From Blastococcus sp. TF02A-30 (lineage in GTDB: Bacteria; Actinomycetota; Actinomycetes; Mycobacteriales; Geodermatophilaceae): a stretch of DNA of 64,000 nucleotides. The stretch spans positions 434,001 to 498,000 of the forward strand of contig NZ_QOHJ01000001.1 in assembly GCF_003319185.1 (NCBI RefSeq). Direction: 5' to 3'. This document shows positions 7,124 through 16,227 of this stretch, in pieces (position 1 is the stretch's first letter; every line of letters starts with the position of its first letter). The notes below the pieces were generated by a model that saw only the letters and a list, made by a program, of their open reading frames with translations, was not told the DNA's origin and did not search any database. The position numbers and the translations under genes were made by a program.

Positions 7124-8614
7124 ATGACGCAGGCCACCGGCGCGCTGCGCCAGTTCAAACTGCCCGACGTCGGTGAGGGCCTCACCGAGGGCGAGATCCT
7201 GCAGTGGCTGGTCGCGGTGGGGGACACCGTCGCGGTCAACCAGCCGCTCTGCGAGGTGGAGACGGCGAAGGCCGCCGTCGAGCTGCCCTCGCCCTACGCC
7301 GGCCGGGTCGTCGAGCTGCTGTTCGACGCCGGGACGATGGTCGACGTCGGGACGCCGATCATCACCATCGACACCGGTGAGGGCTCGGAGGCACCCGGCG
7401 GCGATCCCGCGCCCGAGCCGGGCGGCACGGGGCTGATCGGCGAGACCAACGCCAACGGCCGGACGGCGGTGCTCGTCGGCTACGGCCCGCGCAACACCGA
7501 GGCCCGACGGCGTCCCCGGCGGACGGGCGACGCCGTCGCCGCCCGCGCGACCAGCCCGCAGCCCGTCCTCCCGGAGGCCGACTACGGCTCCGGGACCGAC
7601 CGCCCGCCGCTGCTCACCACGGCCCCCGACGCCCGCACCAAGCCGGTGCGGCACGGCGGGCTCGAGGTGGGCCGGCAGGCCGAGGCGCACGCCGTGCGGG
7701 ACGACGCCGCGCCCGCGGCGGCGGTGACCCCCGGCCGGCGCGGTCCCCGGCCGCTGGCCAAGCCGCCGGTGCGCAAGTACGCCAAGGACTGCGGCGTCGA
7801 CCTGACCCAGGTCGCCGGCACCGGACCGAACGGCACCATCACCCGCGCCGACGTCGACGCCTTCCGCACCGCGGCCGCCGCTCCGGCTCCCGCCCTCGCG
7901 GTCGTGCCGGCCGGCCAGGGCGAGCAGCGGATCCCGATCAAGGGGGTGCGCAAGCACACCGCGGCCGCGATGGTGGCCAGTGCCTTCACCGCCCCGCACG
8001 TCACCGAGTTCCTCACCGTCGACGTCACGCGGATGATGAAGCTGCGCCGCCGGCTGGCCGAACGACCGGAGCTGGCCGGGGTGAAGGTCAGCCCGCTGCT
8101 GTTCGTGGCCAAGGCGCTGCTGCTCGCCGCCGCCCGGCACCCGATGGTGAACAGCTCGTGGGACGAGGGGTCCCAGGAGATCGTCGTCCACGGTCAGGTG
8201 AACCTCGGCATCGCCGCGGCCACCCCGCGCGGGCTCGTCGTCCCCAACATCAAGGACGCCGGCCGGCTCTCGCTGGCCGAGCTGGCCGGCGCGCTGGCCG
8301 AGCTGACCGAGACCGCGCGCGCGGGCCGGACGGCGCCGGCGGACATGACCGGGGGCACGATCACGATCACCAACGTGGGCGTGTTCGGCGTCGACACCGG
8401 GACGCCGATCCTCAACCCGGGGGAGTCGGCGATCCTCGCCTTCGGCGCCATCCGGGAGATGCCGTGGGTGCACAAGGGCAAGGTCAAGCCGCGGCAGGTC
8501 ACCCAGCTGGCGCTCTCCTTCGACCACCGGATCATCGACGGCGAGCTCGGGTCGCGGTTCCTGGCCGACGTCGGCGCGCTGCTGGCCGACCCCGGCGCGG
8601 CGCTGGCCTTCTGA
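7124..8614 (+). CDS. pdhC: 2-oxoacid dehydrogenase E2 dihydrolipoamide acyltransferase
   Basis: A 496-residue E2 core protein. One lipoyl domain (residues 5-82) carries the modified lysine in ETAKAAVE; a long variable linker follows (about 90-205); the E1/E3-binding domain is VRKYAKDCGVDLTQVAGTG (about 216-250); the catalytic acyltransferase domain ends with the DHRIIDG motif (about residue 467), holding the catalytic His and Asp. The gene starts one base after the E1 beta stop. No E3 (lpd) is in this cluster, so the complex presumably uses a lipoamide dehydrogenase encoded elsewhere. Confidence 0.93.
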   Translation: MTQATGALRQFKLPDVGEGLTEGEILQWLVAVGDTVAVNQPLCEVETAKAAVELPSPYAGRVVELLFDAGTMVDVGTPIITIDTGEGSEAPGGDPAPEPGGTGLIGETNANGRTAVLVGYGPRNTEARRRPRRTGDAVAARATSPQPVLPEADYGSGTDRPPLLTTAPDARTKPVRHGGLEVGRQAEAHAVRDDAAPAAAVTPGRRGPRPLAKPPVRKYAKDCGVDLTQVAGTGPNGTITRADVDAFRTAAAAPAPALAVVPAGQGEQRIPIKGVRKHTAAAMVASAFTAPHVTEFLTVDVTRMMKLRRRLAERPELAGVKVSPLLFVAKALLLAAARHPMVNSSWDEGSQEIVVHGQVNLGIAAATPRGLVVPNIKDAGRLSLAELAGALAELTETARAGRTAPADMTGGTITITNVGVFGVDTGTPILNPGESAILAFGAIREMPWVHKGKVKPRQVTQLALSFDHRIIDGELGSRFLADVGALLADPGAALAF

Positions 8615-8632
8615 GCTGCGGGGCGCGGCAGG

Positions 8633-9019
8633 ATGCGGCCCGTGGACCGACGCCTGCCCGCCCTCGCCGCGCTGATGGCCTTCGTGGGGCTCACGCTCGC
8701 CGCGATCGTCCTGGACGGGCGGCTGCCGGCGAGCGAGGAGAGCCTCGCCGGGTGGATCGCGCAGGTGCTGGCCTACCTGTGCGCCCTCGCCGCCGGGGTC
8801 CTGCTGCTGGCCCCGCCCGCGGATCCGGGCACCCGGACGCCGGGGTTCGTGGTGGTGGGGGCGACGGTCGCGCTGGTGCTGCTCGACGCGCTGACGGCCG
8901 GCCAGGAGGGCGGGAACATCGGCGGTGGGCTGCTCCGGGTGGTGCTGCTCGGCGTGCTGGCCATCGTCGCCGCCCGGCTGGCCACCGCCGTCGGCGCGGC
9001 CCGGCGGCCCCGCCCCTAG
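8633..9019 (+). CDS. Small membrane protein, unknown function
   Basis: A 128-residue protein with four predicted hydrophobic helices (about 9-27, 42-60, 70-85, 100-118), separated by short loops. No motif is recognised. It lies 18 nt after the E2 stop and may be co-transcribed. The start could be ATG 8633 or GTG 8642 (both before the VDRRLPALAAL segment); the ATG follows a GGCAGG stretch. Confidence 0.6.
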   Translation: MRPVDRRLPALAALMAFVGLTLAAIVLDGRLPASEESLAGWIAQVLAYLCALAAGVLLLAPPADPGTRTPGFVVVGATVALVLLDALTAGQEGGNIGGGLLRVVLLGVLAIVAARLATAVGAARRPRP

Positions 9020-9028
9020 CCTGACGGC

Positions 9029-10195
9029 GTGACCGACCTCGACCGGCTGTTCGACTTCGCCGAACGTTCCCGCGTGCCCGACGGCGGCTTCGGCGCCCTC
9101 GGCACCGACGGACGGGTGCTGCCCGGGCCGCAGGAGACCTGGATCGTCGCGCGGATGACCCACGTCTTCGGCCTGGCACACCTGCTCGGGCGCCCCGGGG
9201 CCGCCGACCTCGCCCGGCACGGGGTGGTCGCGCTCACCGAGGGCCCGCTGCGCGACGCCCGGCACGGCGGGTGGCGGGCCGGCACCGAGGACGGCACCAA
9301 GGGCGCCTACGTGCACGCCTTCGTGCTGCTCGCCGGCTCGACCGCGGCCGCCGCCGGCGTCGACGGCGGTCGGGAGCTGCTCGACGAGGCGCTGGGCGTC
9401 TGGCAGGACCGCTTCTGGGACGACGACGCCGGCCTGGCCGTGGAGGAGTGGGACGCCGGCTGGACGCGGCTGGACGGTTACCGCGGCGCCAACGCCAACA
9501 TGCACGGCGTGGAGGCCACCCTGGCCGCTGCGGACGCCGTCGACGACCCCGGGACGGCGCGGCGGCTGCGCGGCCAGGCGCTGCGCAGCGCCGAGCGGAT
9601 CGTGCACGGCTTCGCACGGGAGCGCGGCTGGCGGCTGCCCGAGCACTTCACCGACGGGTGGGTCCCGCTGCCCGACTTCCACCGCGACCAGCCCGCGCAC
9701 CCGTTCCGCCCGTACGGCGTGACGATCGGGCACCAGTTCGAGTGGGCCCGGCTGTGCCTGCACCTGCGCGCCGCCCTGGGCGACGACGCGCCGGGCTGGC
9801 TGCTGACCGACGCCCGGGACCTGTTCGCCGCCGCGGCCGGCCGGGGCTGGGCGGCCGACGGGCACGACGGCTTCCCGTACACGCTCGACTGGGACGACGC
9901 CCCCGGGGTGACCGCCCGCCTGCACTGGGTGCTCTGCGAGGCCGTCGCCGCCGCCGCGGTGCTGGGCCGGGTCACCGGTGAGGAGGAGCCGCTCGCCCTC
10001 GCCCGCCGGTGGCGGGAGCACGGGGAGGCGTTCTTCGCCGACCCGTCGACCGGGAACTGGCACCACGAGCTGACGCCCACCGGGCAGCCGGCCACCGGCA
10101 CCTGGGAGGGGCAGCCCGATGCCTACCACCTCGCCCAGATGCTGCTGCTCGGCGACCACCCGGTCCGGGGCAGCCTGGCGGCCGCGCTGCGCTGA
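9029..10195 (+). CDS. AGE-family epimerase/isomerase
   Basis: A 388-residue (alpha/alpha)6-barrel enzyme of the N-acylglucosamine 2-epimerase superfamily, which includes mannose isomerases and sulfoquinovose isomerase YihS. Conserved-looking blocks are the RMTHVFGLAHLLG helix, GGWRAG, YVHAFVLLAGST, YRGANANMHGVEATLA with its histidine, HPFRPYGVTIGHQFEWARL with the catalytic-type histidine, and a C-terminal WEGQPDAYHLAQ. It likely interconverts aldose and ketose sugars. GTG 9029 follows a TANNNT box (TAGCCT, 9017-9022) by 6 nt, so the transcript may be leaderless. Confidence 0.88.
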   Translation: MTDLDRLFDFAERSRVPDGGFGALGTDGRVLPGPQETWIVARMTHVFGLAHLLGRPGAADLARHGVVALTEGPLRDARHGGWRAGTEDGTKGAYVHAFVLLAGSTAAAAGVDGGRELLDEALGVWQDRFWDDDAGLAVEEWDAGWTRLDGYRGANANMHGVEATLAAADAVDDPGTARRLRGQALRSAERIVHGFARERGWRLPEHFTDGWVPLPDFHRDQPAHPFRPYGVTIGHQFEWARLCLHLRAALGDDAPGWLLTDARDLFAAAAGRGWAADGHDGFPYTLDWDDAPGVTARLHWVLCEAVAAAAVLGRVTGEEEPLALARRWREHGEAFFADPSTGNWHHELTPTGQPATGTWEGQPDAYHLAQMLLLGDHPVRGSLAAALR

Positions 10196-10276
10196 CCTGC
10201 CGCTTCGAGGTGTCGGAGCCGGATCGCCGGGGTAGGTCGCACACGACCGATCAAGCGATCACGAGGAGCTGAGACA

Positions 10277-10738
10277 GTGGCCAGCGTGCAGGAGTCCGTC
10301 GACGTCGACGTCCCGATCCGCGTCGCCTACGACCAGTGGACCCAGTTCGAGTCCTTCCCCCAGTTCATGGGCGGGGTCGAGAGCATCACGCAGATCGACG
10401 ACACCCACACCCACTGGGTGACCAGCATCGACGGCGTCAAGCGCGAGTTCGACGCCGAGATCACCGAGCAGCACCCCGAGGAGCGGGTCGCCTGGACCAG
10501 CACCAGCGGCGAGGCCAAGCACGCCGGTGTGGTGACCTTCCACCGCCTCGACGACGCCAAGACCCGGGTGATGATCCAGATCGACTGGGAGCCCGAGGGC
10601 ATCGTCGAGAAGGCCGGCGCCGCGCTCGGCTTCGACGACCGCCAGGTGAAGGCGGACGCGAAGAAGTTCAAGGAGTTCATCGAGAGCCGCGGCACCGAGA
10701 CCGGTGCCTGGCGCGGGGACGTTCAGCGCCCCAGCTGA
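10277..10738 (+). CDS. SRPBCC-family protein (polyketide cyclase/dehydrase fold)
   Basis: A 153-residue START-like protein of the type ASVQESVDVDVPIRVAYDQWTQFESFPQFMGGV, then beta strands and a C-terminal amphipathic helix (DRQVKADAKKFKEFIESRG). These are abundant in actinobacteria and bind a hydrophobic ligand in a helix-grip cavity; the function is unknown and no cyclisation substrate is nearby. GTG 10277 follows the strong AGGAG at 10263-10267. Confidence 0.85.
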   Translation: MASVQESVDVDVPIRVAYDQWTQFESFPQFMGGVESITQIDDTHTHWVTSIDGVKREFDAEITEQHPEERVAWTSTSGEAKHAGVVTFHRLDDAKTRVMIQIDWEPEGIVEKAGAALGFDDRQVKADAKKFKEFIESRGTETGAWRGDVQRPS

Positions 10739-10756
10739 TGCGCGACCGCAGCTGAG

Positions 10757-10826
10757 CGGACCCCGTTCCCCTCGGCCCCGTCCGGAGGCTCGACCCGAGC
10801 CTGCGAGGGGCGAGGGGGACGGGGTC
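10757..10826. terminator. Bidirectional terminator between SRPBCC gene and ptsH
   Basis: GGACCCCGT at 10757-10765 pairs with ACGGGGTCC at 10818-10826, and the stem continues inward through C-rich/G-rich runs with a T/G step. It lies between two convergent stop codons and would serve both genes. Confidence 0.65.
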
Positions 10827-10832
10827 CTCCTG

Positions 10833-11093
10833 TCAGCCGCCGTCGAGGTCGCTGGCGACCATGCCGGCGATGTGCTCGAGCACGTCCTCGTCGTCGCTGG
10901 TCACGACGACCTCGGTGCCCTGCTTGGCACCCAGGGTCATGATCATCAGCGGGGACCGGGCGTCGACGGGCGTGCCACCCGGGGTGGCCAGGGAGACCGG
11001 GACGCCGGCCTTCCCCACGGCCTCGGCGATCAGCGCCGCCGGTCGGACGTGCAGCCCGATCCGGGACCCGACCACGACGGTCCGGCTGGGCAT
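10833..11093 (-). CDS. ptsH: HPr phosphocarrier protein of the PTS
   Basis: An 86-residue HPr. The phosphorylated histidine is His15 in GLHVRPAA; the usual regulatory-serine region is present in altered form as DARSPLMIMTLGAKQG. HPr accepts phosphate from enzyme I and passes it to sugar-specific EII proteins. ATG 11093 is preceded by AGGAGG with a 5-6 nt spacer, so the longer frame to 11141 is rejected. It is divergent from ptsI, leaving about 100 nt for both promoters. No EII component is in the window. Confidence 0.92.
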   Translation of the reverse strand: MPSRTVVVGSRIGLHVRPAALIAEAVGKAGVPVSLATPGGTPVDARSPLMIMTLGAKQGTEVVVTSDDEDVLEHIAGMVASDLDGG

Positions 11094-11195
11094 TCGTCCT
11101 CCTCGACGCTGAGACGGGCGTGAGGGGTCATCATTCCTCACGATCCCGGGCCCGTGCCGCCCGGAGCGGTCCGGTCACCCCGACGAGGAGATCCC

Positions 11196-12905
11196 ATGCC
11201 CAGCACAGCGCCCGGCCGACCCCTGGTCCTGACCGGTCGAGCGGCGGCGCCGGGTGCCGCGGTGGGGCCGGCCGTGCGGCTGCCCGCTGCCCGGGACGGC
11301 GGCCCCGCCGGAGCCGGCGCACCGGCGGCGGACGCGGCGACCGAGGTGCTGCGGTTCGGTGCGGCGGCCGCCGAGGCCGCGCGGCTGCTGTCGGCACGGG
11401 CGGCACAGGCCCCCGGCGAGGCCGGACCGCTGCTGCGGGCGACGGCGGCGCTCGCCGTGGACCCCGCCCTGCACGACGCCGTCGCCGCGCGGATCGGGGC
11501 GGGGGAGCCCGCCCCGGCGGCCACGAGGTCCGCCGTGCAGGAGCTGGTCGAGCGGTTCGCCGCCGCCGGCGGGCCCGCGGCCGAGCGGGTGGCCGAGCTG
11601 CTGGACGTCCGCGACCGGATCCTGGCCGGCCTGGCCGGGCGGCGGGACGACGGCCCGGTGCAGCCGGACCACCCCTCGGTGCTGCTGGCCGACGACCTGG
11701 CGCCGTCCGAGGCGGTCCTGCTCGACCCGGCCCGCGTGCTGGCCCTCGCCCTCGCCGGCGGCACGCCGACCGGTCACACTGCCCTGATCGCCCGGGAGCT
11801 CGGGCTCCCCTGCGTGGTGGGCCTGGGTGTGGGCGAGCTGGACGCCGTCCCCACCGGGAGCACGGTGCTCGTCGACGGCGGGCAGGGCACGGTCACCGTC
11901 GACCCGGACGTCGACGACGCGCACGCCCGGGTGTCGGCCGCACGCCCCGGAGCCGGCGGTGGGTGGGCCGGACCCGGCCGGACGCGGGACGGCCGCACCG
12001 TCCCGCTCCTGGCCAACGTCCAGGACGCCGCCGGCGCGCGGGCCGCCGTCGCGGCCCACGCCGAGGGGGTCGGGCTCTACCGCACCGAGCTCGCCTTCCT
12101 TGGGCGCGGGGAGGAGCCGTCGGTCGAGGAGCAGGCGGCCGCCTACGCCGAGGTGCTCGAGGTGATGGCCGGGCGCACCGTCGTGCTCCGCACCCTGGAC
12201 GCCGGCGCGGACAAGCCGTTGCGCTTCTCCGACCTGCGCGAGGAGGCGAACCCGGCGCTGGGCGTCCGGGGCCTGCGCGCCGCCCGCCGCGACGCCGGCG
12301 TCCTGGAGCGGCAGCTCGACGCGATCGCGGCCGCCGGCCGGCGCACGGGGGCGACGCCCTGGGTGATGGCGCCGATGGTGGCCACCGTGCCGGAGGCCGC
12401 CGCCTTCGCGACGGCCGCCCGCGACCGGGGTCTGGTGCCCGGCGCGATGGTGGAGGTGCCCTCGGCCGCGCTGCACGCGGAGCGGCTGCTCGCGCACGTG
12501 GACTTCCTCTCGGTGGGCACGAACGACCTGGCCCAGTACGCCCTGGCCGCCGACCGGCTCTCCGCCGACCTCGCCGACCTCACCGATCCGTGGCAGCCGG
12601 CGCTGCTGGAGCTGGTCGCCCTGACCGCGGCCGCCGGAGCGCGGGTGGGCAAGCCGGTGGGCGTGTGCGGCGAGGCGGCGGCCGATCCGTTGCTGGCCTG
12701 CGTCCTCGTCGGTCTGGGCGTCACGTCGCTGTCCTGCGCGCCGTCAGCGGTCGCTGCGGTGGGCGCCCGGCTGGGGCGGACCGACCTGGCCGACTGCCGG
12801 CGGGCGGCGCAGGGCGCCCTCGCCGCGGACGACCCGGACGGGGCGCGGGCGGCCGCGGCTGCCGTCCTGGACGGAACGGGTGAGCAGACTCACCCCGAAG
12901 AGTGA
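11196..12905 (+). CDS. ptsI: PTS enzyme I (phosphoenolpyruvate-protein phosphotransferase)
   Basis: A 569-residue enzyme I, which autophosphorylates from PEP and donates to HPr. The N-terminal HPr-binding helices are Ala-rich and divergent; the phosphohistidine is about His194 in PTGHTALIARELGLPCVVG; the PEP-binding barrel has GLYRTELAFLGR (about 295), VVLRTLDAGADKPL, FLSVGTNDLAQYAL with the conserved TND, and the catalytic cysteine in GVCGEAAADP. ATG 11196 follows GAGGAG by 6 nt. The standard TSHTAI around the histidine is replaced by TGHTAL, a minor variation. Confidence 0.93.
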   Translation: MPSTAPGRPLVLTGRAAAPGAAVGPAVRLPAARDGGPAGAGAPAADAATEVLRFGAAAAEAARLLSARAAQAPGEAGPLLRATAALAVDPALHDAVAARIGAGEPAPAATRSAVQELVERFAAAGGPAAERVAELLDVRDRILAGLAGRRDDGPVQPDHPSVLLADDLAPSEAVLLDPARVLALALAGGTPTGHTALIARELGLPCVVGLGVGELDAVPTGSTVLVDGGQGTVTVDPDVDDAHARVSAARPGAGGGWAGPGRTRDGRTVPLLANVQDAAGARAAVAAHAEGVGLYRTELAFLGRGEEPSVEEQAAAYAEVLEVMAGRTVVLRTLDAGADKPLRFSDLREEANPALGVRGLRAARRDAGVLERQLDAIAAAGRRTGATPWVMAPMVATVPEAAAFATAARDRGLVPGAMVEVPSAALHAERLLAHVDFLSVGTNDLAQYALAADRLSADLADLTDPWQPALLELVALTAAAGARVGKPVGVCGEAAADPLLACVLVGLGVTSLSCAPSAVAAVGARLGRTDLADCRRAAQGALAADDPDGARAAAAAVLDGTGEQTHPEE

Positions 12906-12927
12906 GAGAACATCGGCCCCGCTTCAG

Positions 12928-12986
12928 TTTCACCTGCGATCCGTCGGAATAGGATGGCGTACGCCTGCATTACTACGGGTGCAGGC
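12928..12986 (+). promoter_or_regulatory. Promoter-like region and inverted repeat before the 49-aa gene
   Basis: A TTTCAC / TAGGAT pair with a 16-nt spacer resembles a principal sigma promoter. Just downstream, GCCTGCA (12963-12969) and TGCAGGC (12980-12986) form a 7-bp perfect inverted repeat around a TTACTACGGG loop, in the 5' leader of the next small gene. It could be an operator or an RNA hairpin. Confidence 0.45.
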
Positions 12987-13015
12987 CCACACCACCGACG
13001 AAAGAGGCACCACAG

Positions 13016-13165
13016 ATGAGCAGCGTGACGTCCAGCTGGCGCGAGCGTCGCCAGGCGGCGCGTACCCGGCGGGCGATCGACAAGGCCCTCGCCCGGACCA
13101 GCAGCCCGGCGATGCGCGACGAGCTCCTGGTGCTGGCCAACAGCGGTCCGTTCAACCTCCGCTGA
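13016..13165 (+). CDS. Small basic conserved-looking protein, 49 residues
   Basis: An intact ORF of 49 codons starting MSSVTSSWRERRQAARTRRA and ending NSGPFNLR. It is strongly basic at the N-terminus (seven Arg in the first 20 residues), then helical (DKALARTSSPAMRDELLVLA). It has its own promoter-like region, a leader with an inverted repeat, an AAAGAGG ribosome site 8 nt before the ATG, and a strong terminator right after. These signals argue it is real despite its size. Function unknown; I recall similar short proteins in related actinobacteria but cannot name the family. Confidence 0.7.
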   Translation: MSSVTSSWRERRQAARTRRAIDKALARTSSPAMRDELLVLANSGPFNLR

Positions 13166-13200
13166 GCCGGCCGCGCCGCCGATCCGGCGGCGCTCCCGCC

Positions 13201-13230
13201 GACCCCGGTCTCCTCGTGGAGGCCGGGGTC
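13201..13230. terminator. Terminator after the 49-aa gene
   Basis: GACCCCGG (13201-13208) pairs with CCGGGGTC (13223-13230); a T/G step and an inner CTCC/GGAG stem close on a TCGT tetraloop, giving about 13 bp. Confidence 0.7.
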
Positions 13231-13316
13231 GTTCCGCGTCCGGGCCCGGTCGGTCGCCTCCCCCGAAGGGGGCATCCGCGCTACGGCAACGGGCGTTGCG
13301 TGCCGATCAGGAGCAC

Positions 13317-15356
13317 GTGGACACGAGCGTGCGGGACGAAGCCCGCGAGACCTCCGGTGCGACCACCGGTGGGTTGCTGCGCTACGTGCGCCACGTCGGC
13401 GGCGAGGACGCCGTTCCCGAGCTGCTGCGGCGCGCCGGGACCTCCGCGACCGCCGCCGAGCTCGAGGACCAGTCCCGCTGGTGGAGCTACGCGACCCGCA
13501 TCCGGCTGTTCGAGGCCGCCACCGACGTCCTGGACGACCCCGCCACGATGTTCGGCGTGGGCGCCAACGTGCTCCGCACCGGTCTGGCCCACTCGCTGGT
13601 CATCCTGCTGCGCGCCATGGGTTCCCCGCGTCAGGTCTTCCGGCAGCTGCCGCGGGCGGTGCAGAAGTTCAGCACCACGTCCACGATGGAGATCCTCGAG
13701 GCCGGCCACACGACGGCGACGATCCGCTACCGCCTGCACGACGGCTACCCGCACTCCCGGCTGGACTGCCTCTACACGCGCGGACTGCTCACCACGGTGC
13801 CGCAGATCTTCTCCCTCCCCGCGGCCCGCATCGTCCACGACGAGTGCCAGTCCGACGGGCACGAGGCGTGCGTCTACCACCTGGAGTGGTCGCCGCGGTC
13901 CCGCCTGCCGTGGCGCCGCCGCGGGAGCGCGAGCGTCGACCCCGAGCTGCACGCCCTGCGCGGCCAGCTCCAGATCCTGCAGTCCGCGGCCACCGACCTG
14001 GTGGCCAGCGACGACGTCGAGACCGTCCTGCGCCGCATCGTCGACCGGGCCGCCCAGGCCGTCCTGGCCCCCGCGTACCTCCTGGCGGTGGAGCGCCCCG
14101 GGGGTGGCGCTCCGCTGGTGCACAGCGCGGGCATGTCCGCGGCGATGGTCCCGGCCATGGCCCAACGGCTGCTGGCCGGTGAGAGCTTCGGCAGCGCGGC
14201 CGTCGTCGTCGACATCGCCTCGTCCCGGCGCACCCACGGCCGGCTGGCCGCCCTCTACCGCCCCGGCGACGAGCCGATGGGCGACGAGTCCACCATGCTC
14301 GCCGCCTACGCCGGGCACGCCGCGGCCGCGCTGGATCTGATCATCGCCCTGGAGGACGCCCGCCAGGAGGCCGACCGGGCCGGTGCGCTGCTCGCGCTGG
14401 CCCACGAGCTCGCGGCCGCCACCGACGCCGCCGCCGTCACCGAGGTGGTCAGCGACGCCCTGCCGGGCATCGTCGGCTGCTCGACGGCCGGCATCCTGCT
14501 CTGGGACCCGTCGGCGGGAGCGCTGCGCTCGCACGCCTCCGTCGGCCTCACCGACGAGGGCTACGAGGTGCTGACCGGCACGGTCCTCCAGGTGGAGGAC
14601 GTGCCCGAGCTGGTGGGCATGCTGACCGACCGGGAGCCGCGGATCATCCGCAGCGCCTCGAGCAGCCCCGCGCTGCGCGAGCTGCTGGAGGGCGTGGGCA
14701 CCTCCGACGTCGTCGCCGTTCCGCTGCTGGCCGACGGCGCCTTCCTCGGCGTGGCCACCGCCGGCTGGCACGACGGCGAGTCCGTGCCCGAGCTGGACGG
14801 CGACGTCGTCGCCCGGCTGCGCGGCGTCGGCGACCAGGCGACCTCCGCGCTGCAGAAGGCGCGGCTGCTGGAGACGGTGCGCCACCAGGCCACCCACGAC
14901 GCGCTCACCGGGCTGCCGAACCGGGTGCTGTTCCTCGACCGGCTCGAGGAGCTGCTGCCGGCTGCGGGCACCGGCGCGCACCTGTCGGTGCTGTTCTGCG
15001 ACCTCGACCGGTTCAAGCAGGTCAACGACACCCTGGGCCACGCGGCCGGCGACGAGCTGCTGCGCCAGGTGGCCGCGCGGCTGCGGGCCGCGGTCCGCCC
15101 CGGTGACACCGTGGGGCGGCTCAGCGGCGACGAGTTCGCGATCATCCTGCCCGGTCTGACCGACCCGGCGGACGCGCAGAGCCTGGCCCAGCGGGTCGGC
15201 GACTGCTTCGCCGAGCCCTTCCGGCTCGAGGGCCGCGACGTGGCGGTGGGGACGAGCGTCGGCGTCGCCATCCACGAGGCCGGCGACGCGGAGCAGCTGC
15301 TCCGCGCGGCCGACGCGGCGATGTACCGCCACAAGGAGTCCGGCCGCGCCGGCTGA
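13317..15356 (+). CDS. GAF-GGDEF diguanylate cyclase with N-terminal sensor domain
   Basis: A protein of about 679 residues. Residues 1-205 form a helical then beta-rich domain containing GYPHSRLDCLYTRGLLTTVPQIF and ending HDECQSDGHEACVYHLEW, which resembles the 4-vinyl-reductase/HNOB-like sensor modules with a Cys-x6-Cys finger. Two GAF-type regions follow (about 225-340 and 365-515). The C-terminal GGDEF domain (about 530-675) has DLDRFKQVNDTLGH and the active-site variant SGDEF in place of GGDEF, with an intact second Asp-Glu pair, so it may still make c-di-GMP. Start is uncertain: TTG 13296 or GTG 13317 (AGGAG 3 nt before). No membrane helix is seen. Confidence 0.88.
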   Translation: MDTSVRDEARETSGATTGGLLRYVRHVGGEDAVPELLRRAGTSATAAELEDQSRWWSYATRIRLFEAATDVLDDPATMFGVGANVLRTGLAHSLVILLRAMGSPRQVFRQLPRAVQKFSTTSTMEILEAGHTTATIRYRLHDGYPHSRLDCLYTRGLLTTVPQIFSLPAARIVHDECQSDGHEACVYHLEWSPRSRLPWRRRGSASVDPELHALRGQLQILQSAATDLVASDDVETVLRRIVDRAAQAVLAPAYLLAVERPGGGAPLVHSAGMSAAMVPAMAQRLLAGESFGSAAVVVDIASSRRTHGRLAALYRPGDEPMGDESTMLAAYAGHAAAALDLIIALEDARQEADRAGALLALAHELAAATDAAAVTEVVSDALPGIVGCSTAGILLWDPSAGALRSHASVGLTDEGYEVLTGTVLQVEDVPELVGMLTDREPRIIRSASSSPALRELLEGVGTSDVVAVPLLADGAFLGVATAGWHDGESVPELDGDVVARLRGVGDQATSALQKARLLETVRHQATHDALTGLPNRVLFLDRLEELLPAAGTGAHLSVLFCDLDRFKQVNDTLGHAAGDELLRQVAARLRAAVRPGDTVGRLSGDEFAIILPGLTDPADAQSLAQRVGDCFAEPFRLEGRDVAVGTSVGVAIHEAGDAEQLLRAADAAMYRHKESGRAG

Positions 15357-15359
15357 CCC

Positions 15360-16193
15360 CTATCCGCGCAGCCGGGCCCGCAGGGCGGCCTGCTCGTCGG
15401 CGCCGAAGCCGTGGGCGGTCAGCCAGCCCGCCGGACCGCCGTGCCGCTCGTCCAGCAGGGCCAGCACGCGGGTCATCGTGTCGGCGTGCGGGGTGTGGGT
15501 CGCGGCGTCGCGGCGGGCCATGTCCTCGGCGTAGGTGGGGGAGGCCGCGAGCTTGGCGACCAGCGCGTCGATGACGTCGGCGGTCATCGCGTAGTCGGCG
15601 ACGATCTCCTCGGAGGGCACGCCGGCCACCGCCAGCGCGAACGCCACCACGACGCCGGTGCGGTCCTTGCCGGCCGCGCAGTGCACCACCGAGGCGCCCT
15701 CGACGGGGGCCGCCAGCGCCCGCAGCGCGGCGACCACGTTGTCCCCCCGCTGCCCCAGGTAGCCCAGGTACGACCGGACGGCGGGGTGCTCGGCCTCGTC
15801 GTGCGCGGCGACCTGGCGGGGGAGCAGCGACTCCATCCAGCCCTCGCCGGGGATCTCGACGGCCTCGTCGTCCTCCACGGCGAAGACGTCGGTGTGGTGC
15901 CCCCGCTCCGGCAGCAGCGTGAAGTGCCGGTGCGTGACGCCCGGCAGCGACCGCAGCGGCCCGCGTCCCTCGAGCAGGATCTCCGCGGTGGTGCGCAGGT
16001 CGACGACCTCGCGCAGGCCGAGCTCGTGGACGAGGCGGTGGACGTCGGCGTCGCTGAGCGTCTGGAGGTTGTCGCTGCGCAGGATCCGCCCCGGCAGAGT
16101 GCGCCCGCCGTCGGTCGTGGGCAGGCCGCCCAGGTCGCGGGTGTTCGTGGTGCCGTCCAGCCGGATCCAGCGGTCGGTGCGCAGGGAGGTCAC
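15360..16193 (-). CDS. Protein-tyrosine/serine phosphatase (PtpB-like)
   Basis: A 277-residue phosphatase of the PtpB/Y_phosphatase3 type. The N-terminus has the family signature TNTRDLGGLPTTDGGRT and RSDNLQTLSD; the catalytic P-loop CxxxxxR is HCAAGKDRTG (about residues 179-188), with the nucleophilic cysteine and the phosphate-binding arginine. In mycobacteria PtpB acts on phosphotyrosine, phosphoserine and phosphoinositides; the substrate here is unknown. It converges on the diguanylate cyclase with only 3 nt between stops. Confidence 0.9.
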   Translation of the reverse strand: MTSLRTDRWIRLDGTTNTRDLGGLPTTDGGRTLPGRILRSDNLQTLSDADVHRLVHELGLREVVDLRTTAEILLEGRGPLRSLPGVTHRHFTLLPERGHHTDVFAVEDDEAVEIPGEGWMESLLPRQVAAHDEAEHPAVRSYLGYLGQRGDNVVAALRALAAPVEGASVVHCAAGKDRTGVVVAFALAVAGVPSEEIVADYAMTADVIDALVAKLAASPTYAEDMARRDAATHTPHADTMTRVLALLDERHGGPAGWLTAHGFGADEQAALRARLRG

Positions 16194-16227
16194 CCCTCGA
16201 CGGTACGGCGCGTCGGTGGACGGGACC

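Noticed and set aside
6974-10159. A 1061-codon minus-strand open frame
   Set aside because: It is antisense to E2, the small membrane protein gene and the AGE epimerase, all with clear motifs; its translation is Arg/Val/Gly-rich noise typical of high-GC third-position bias.
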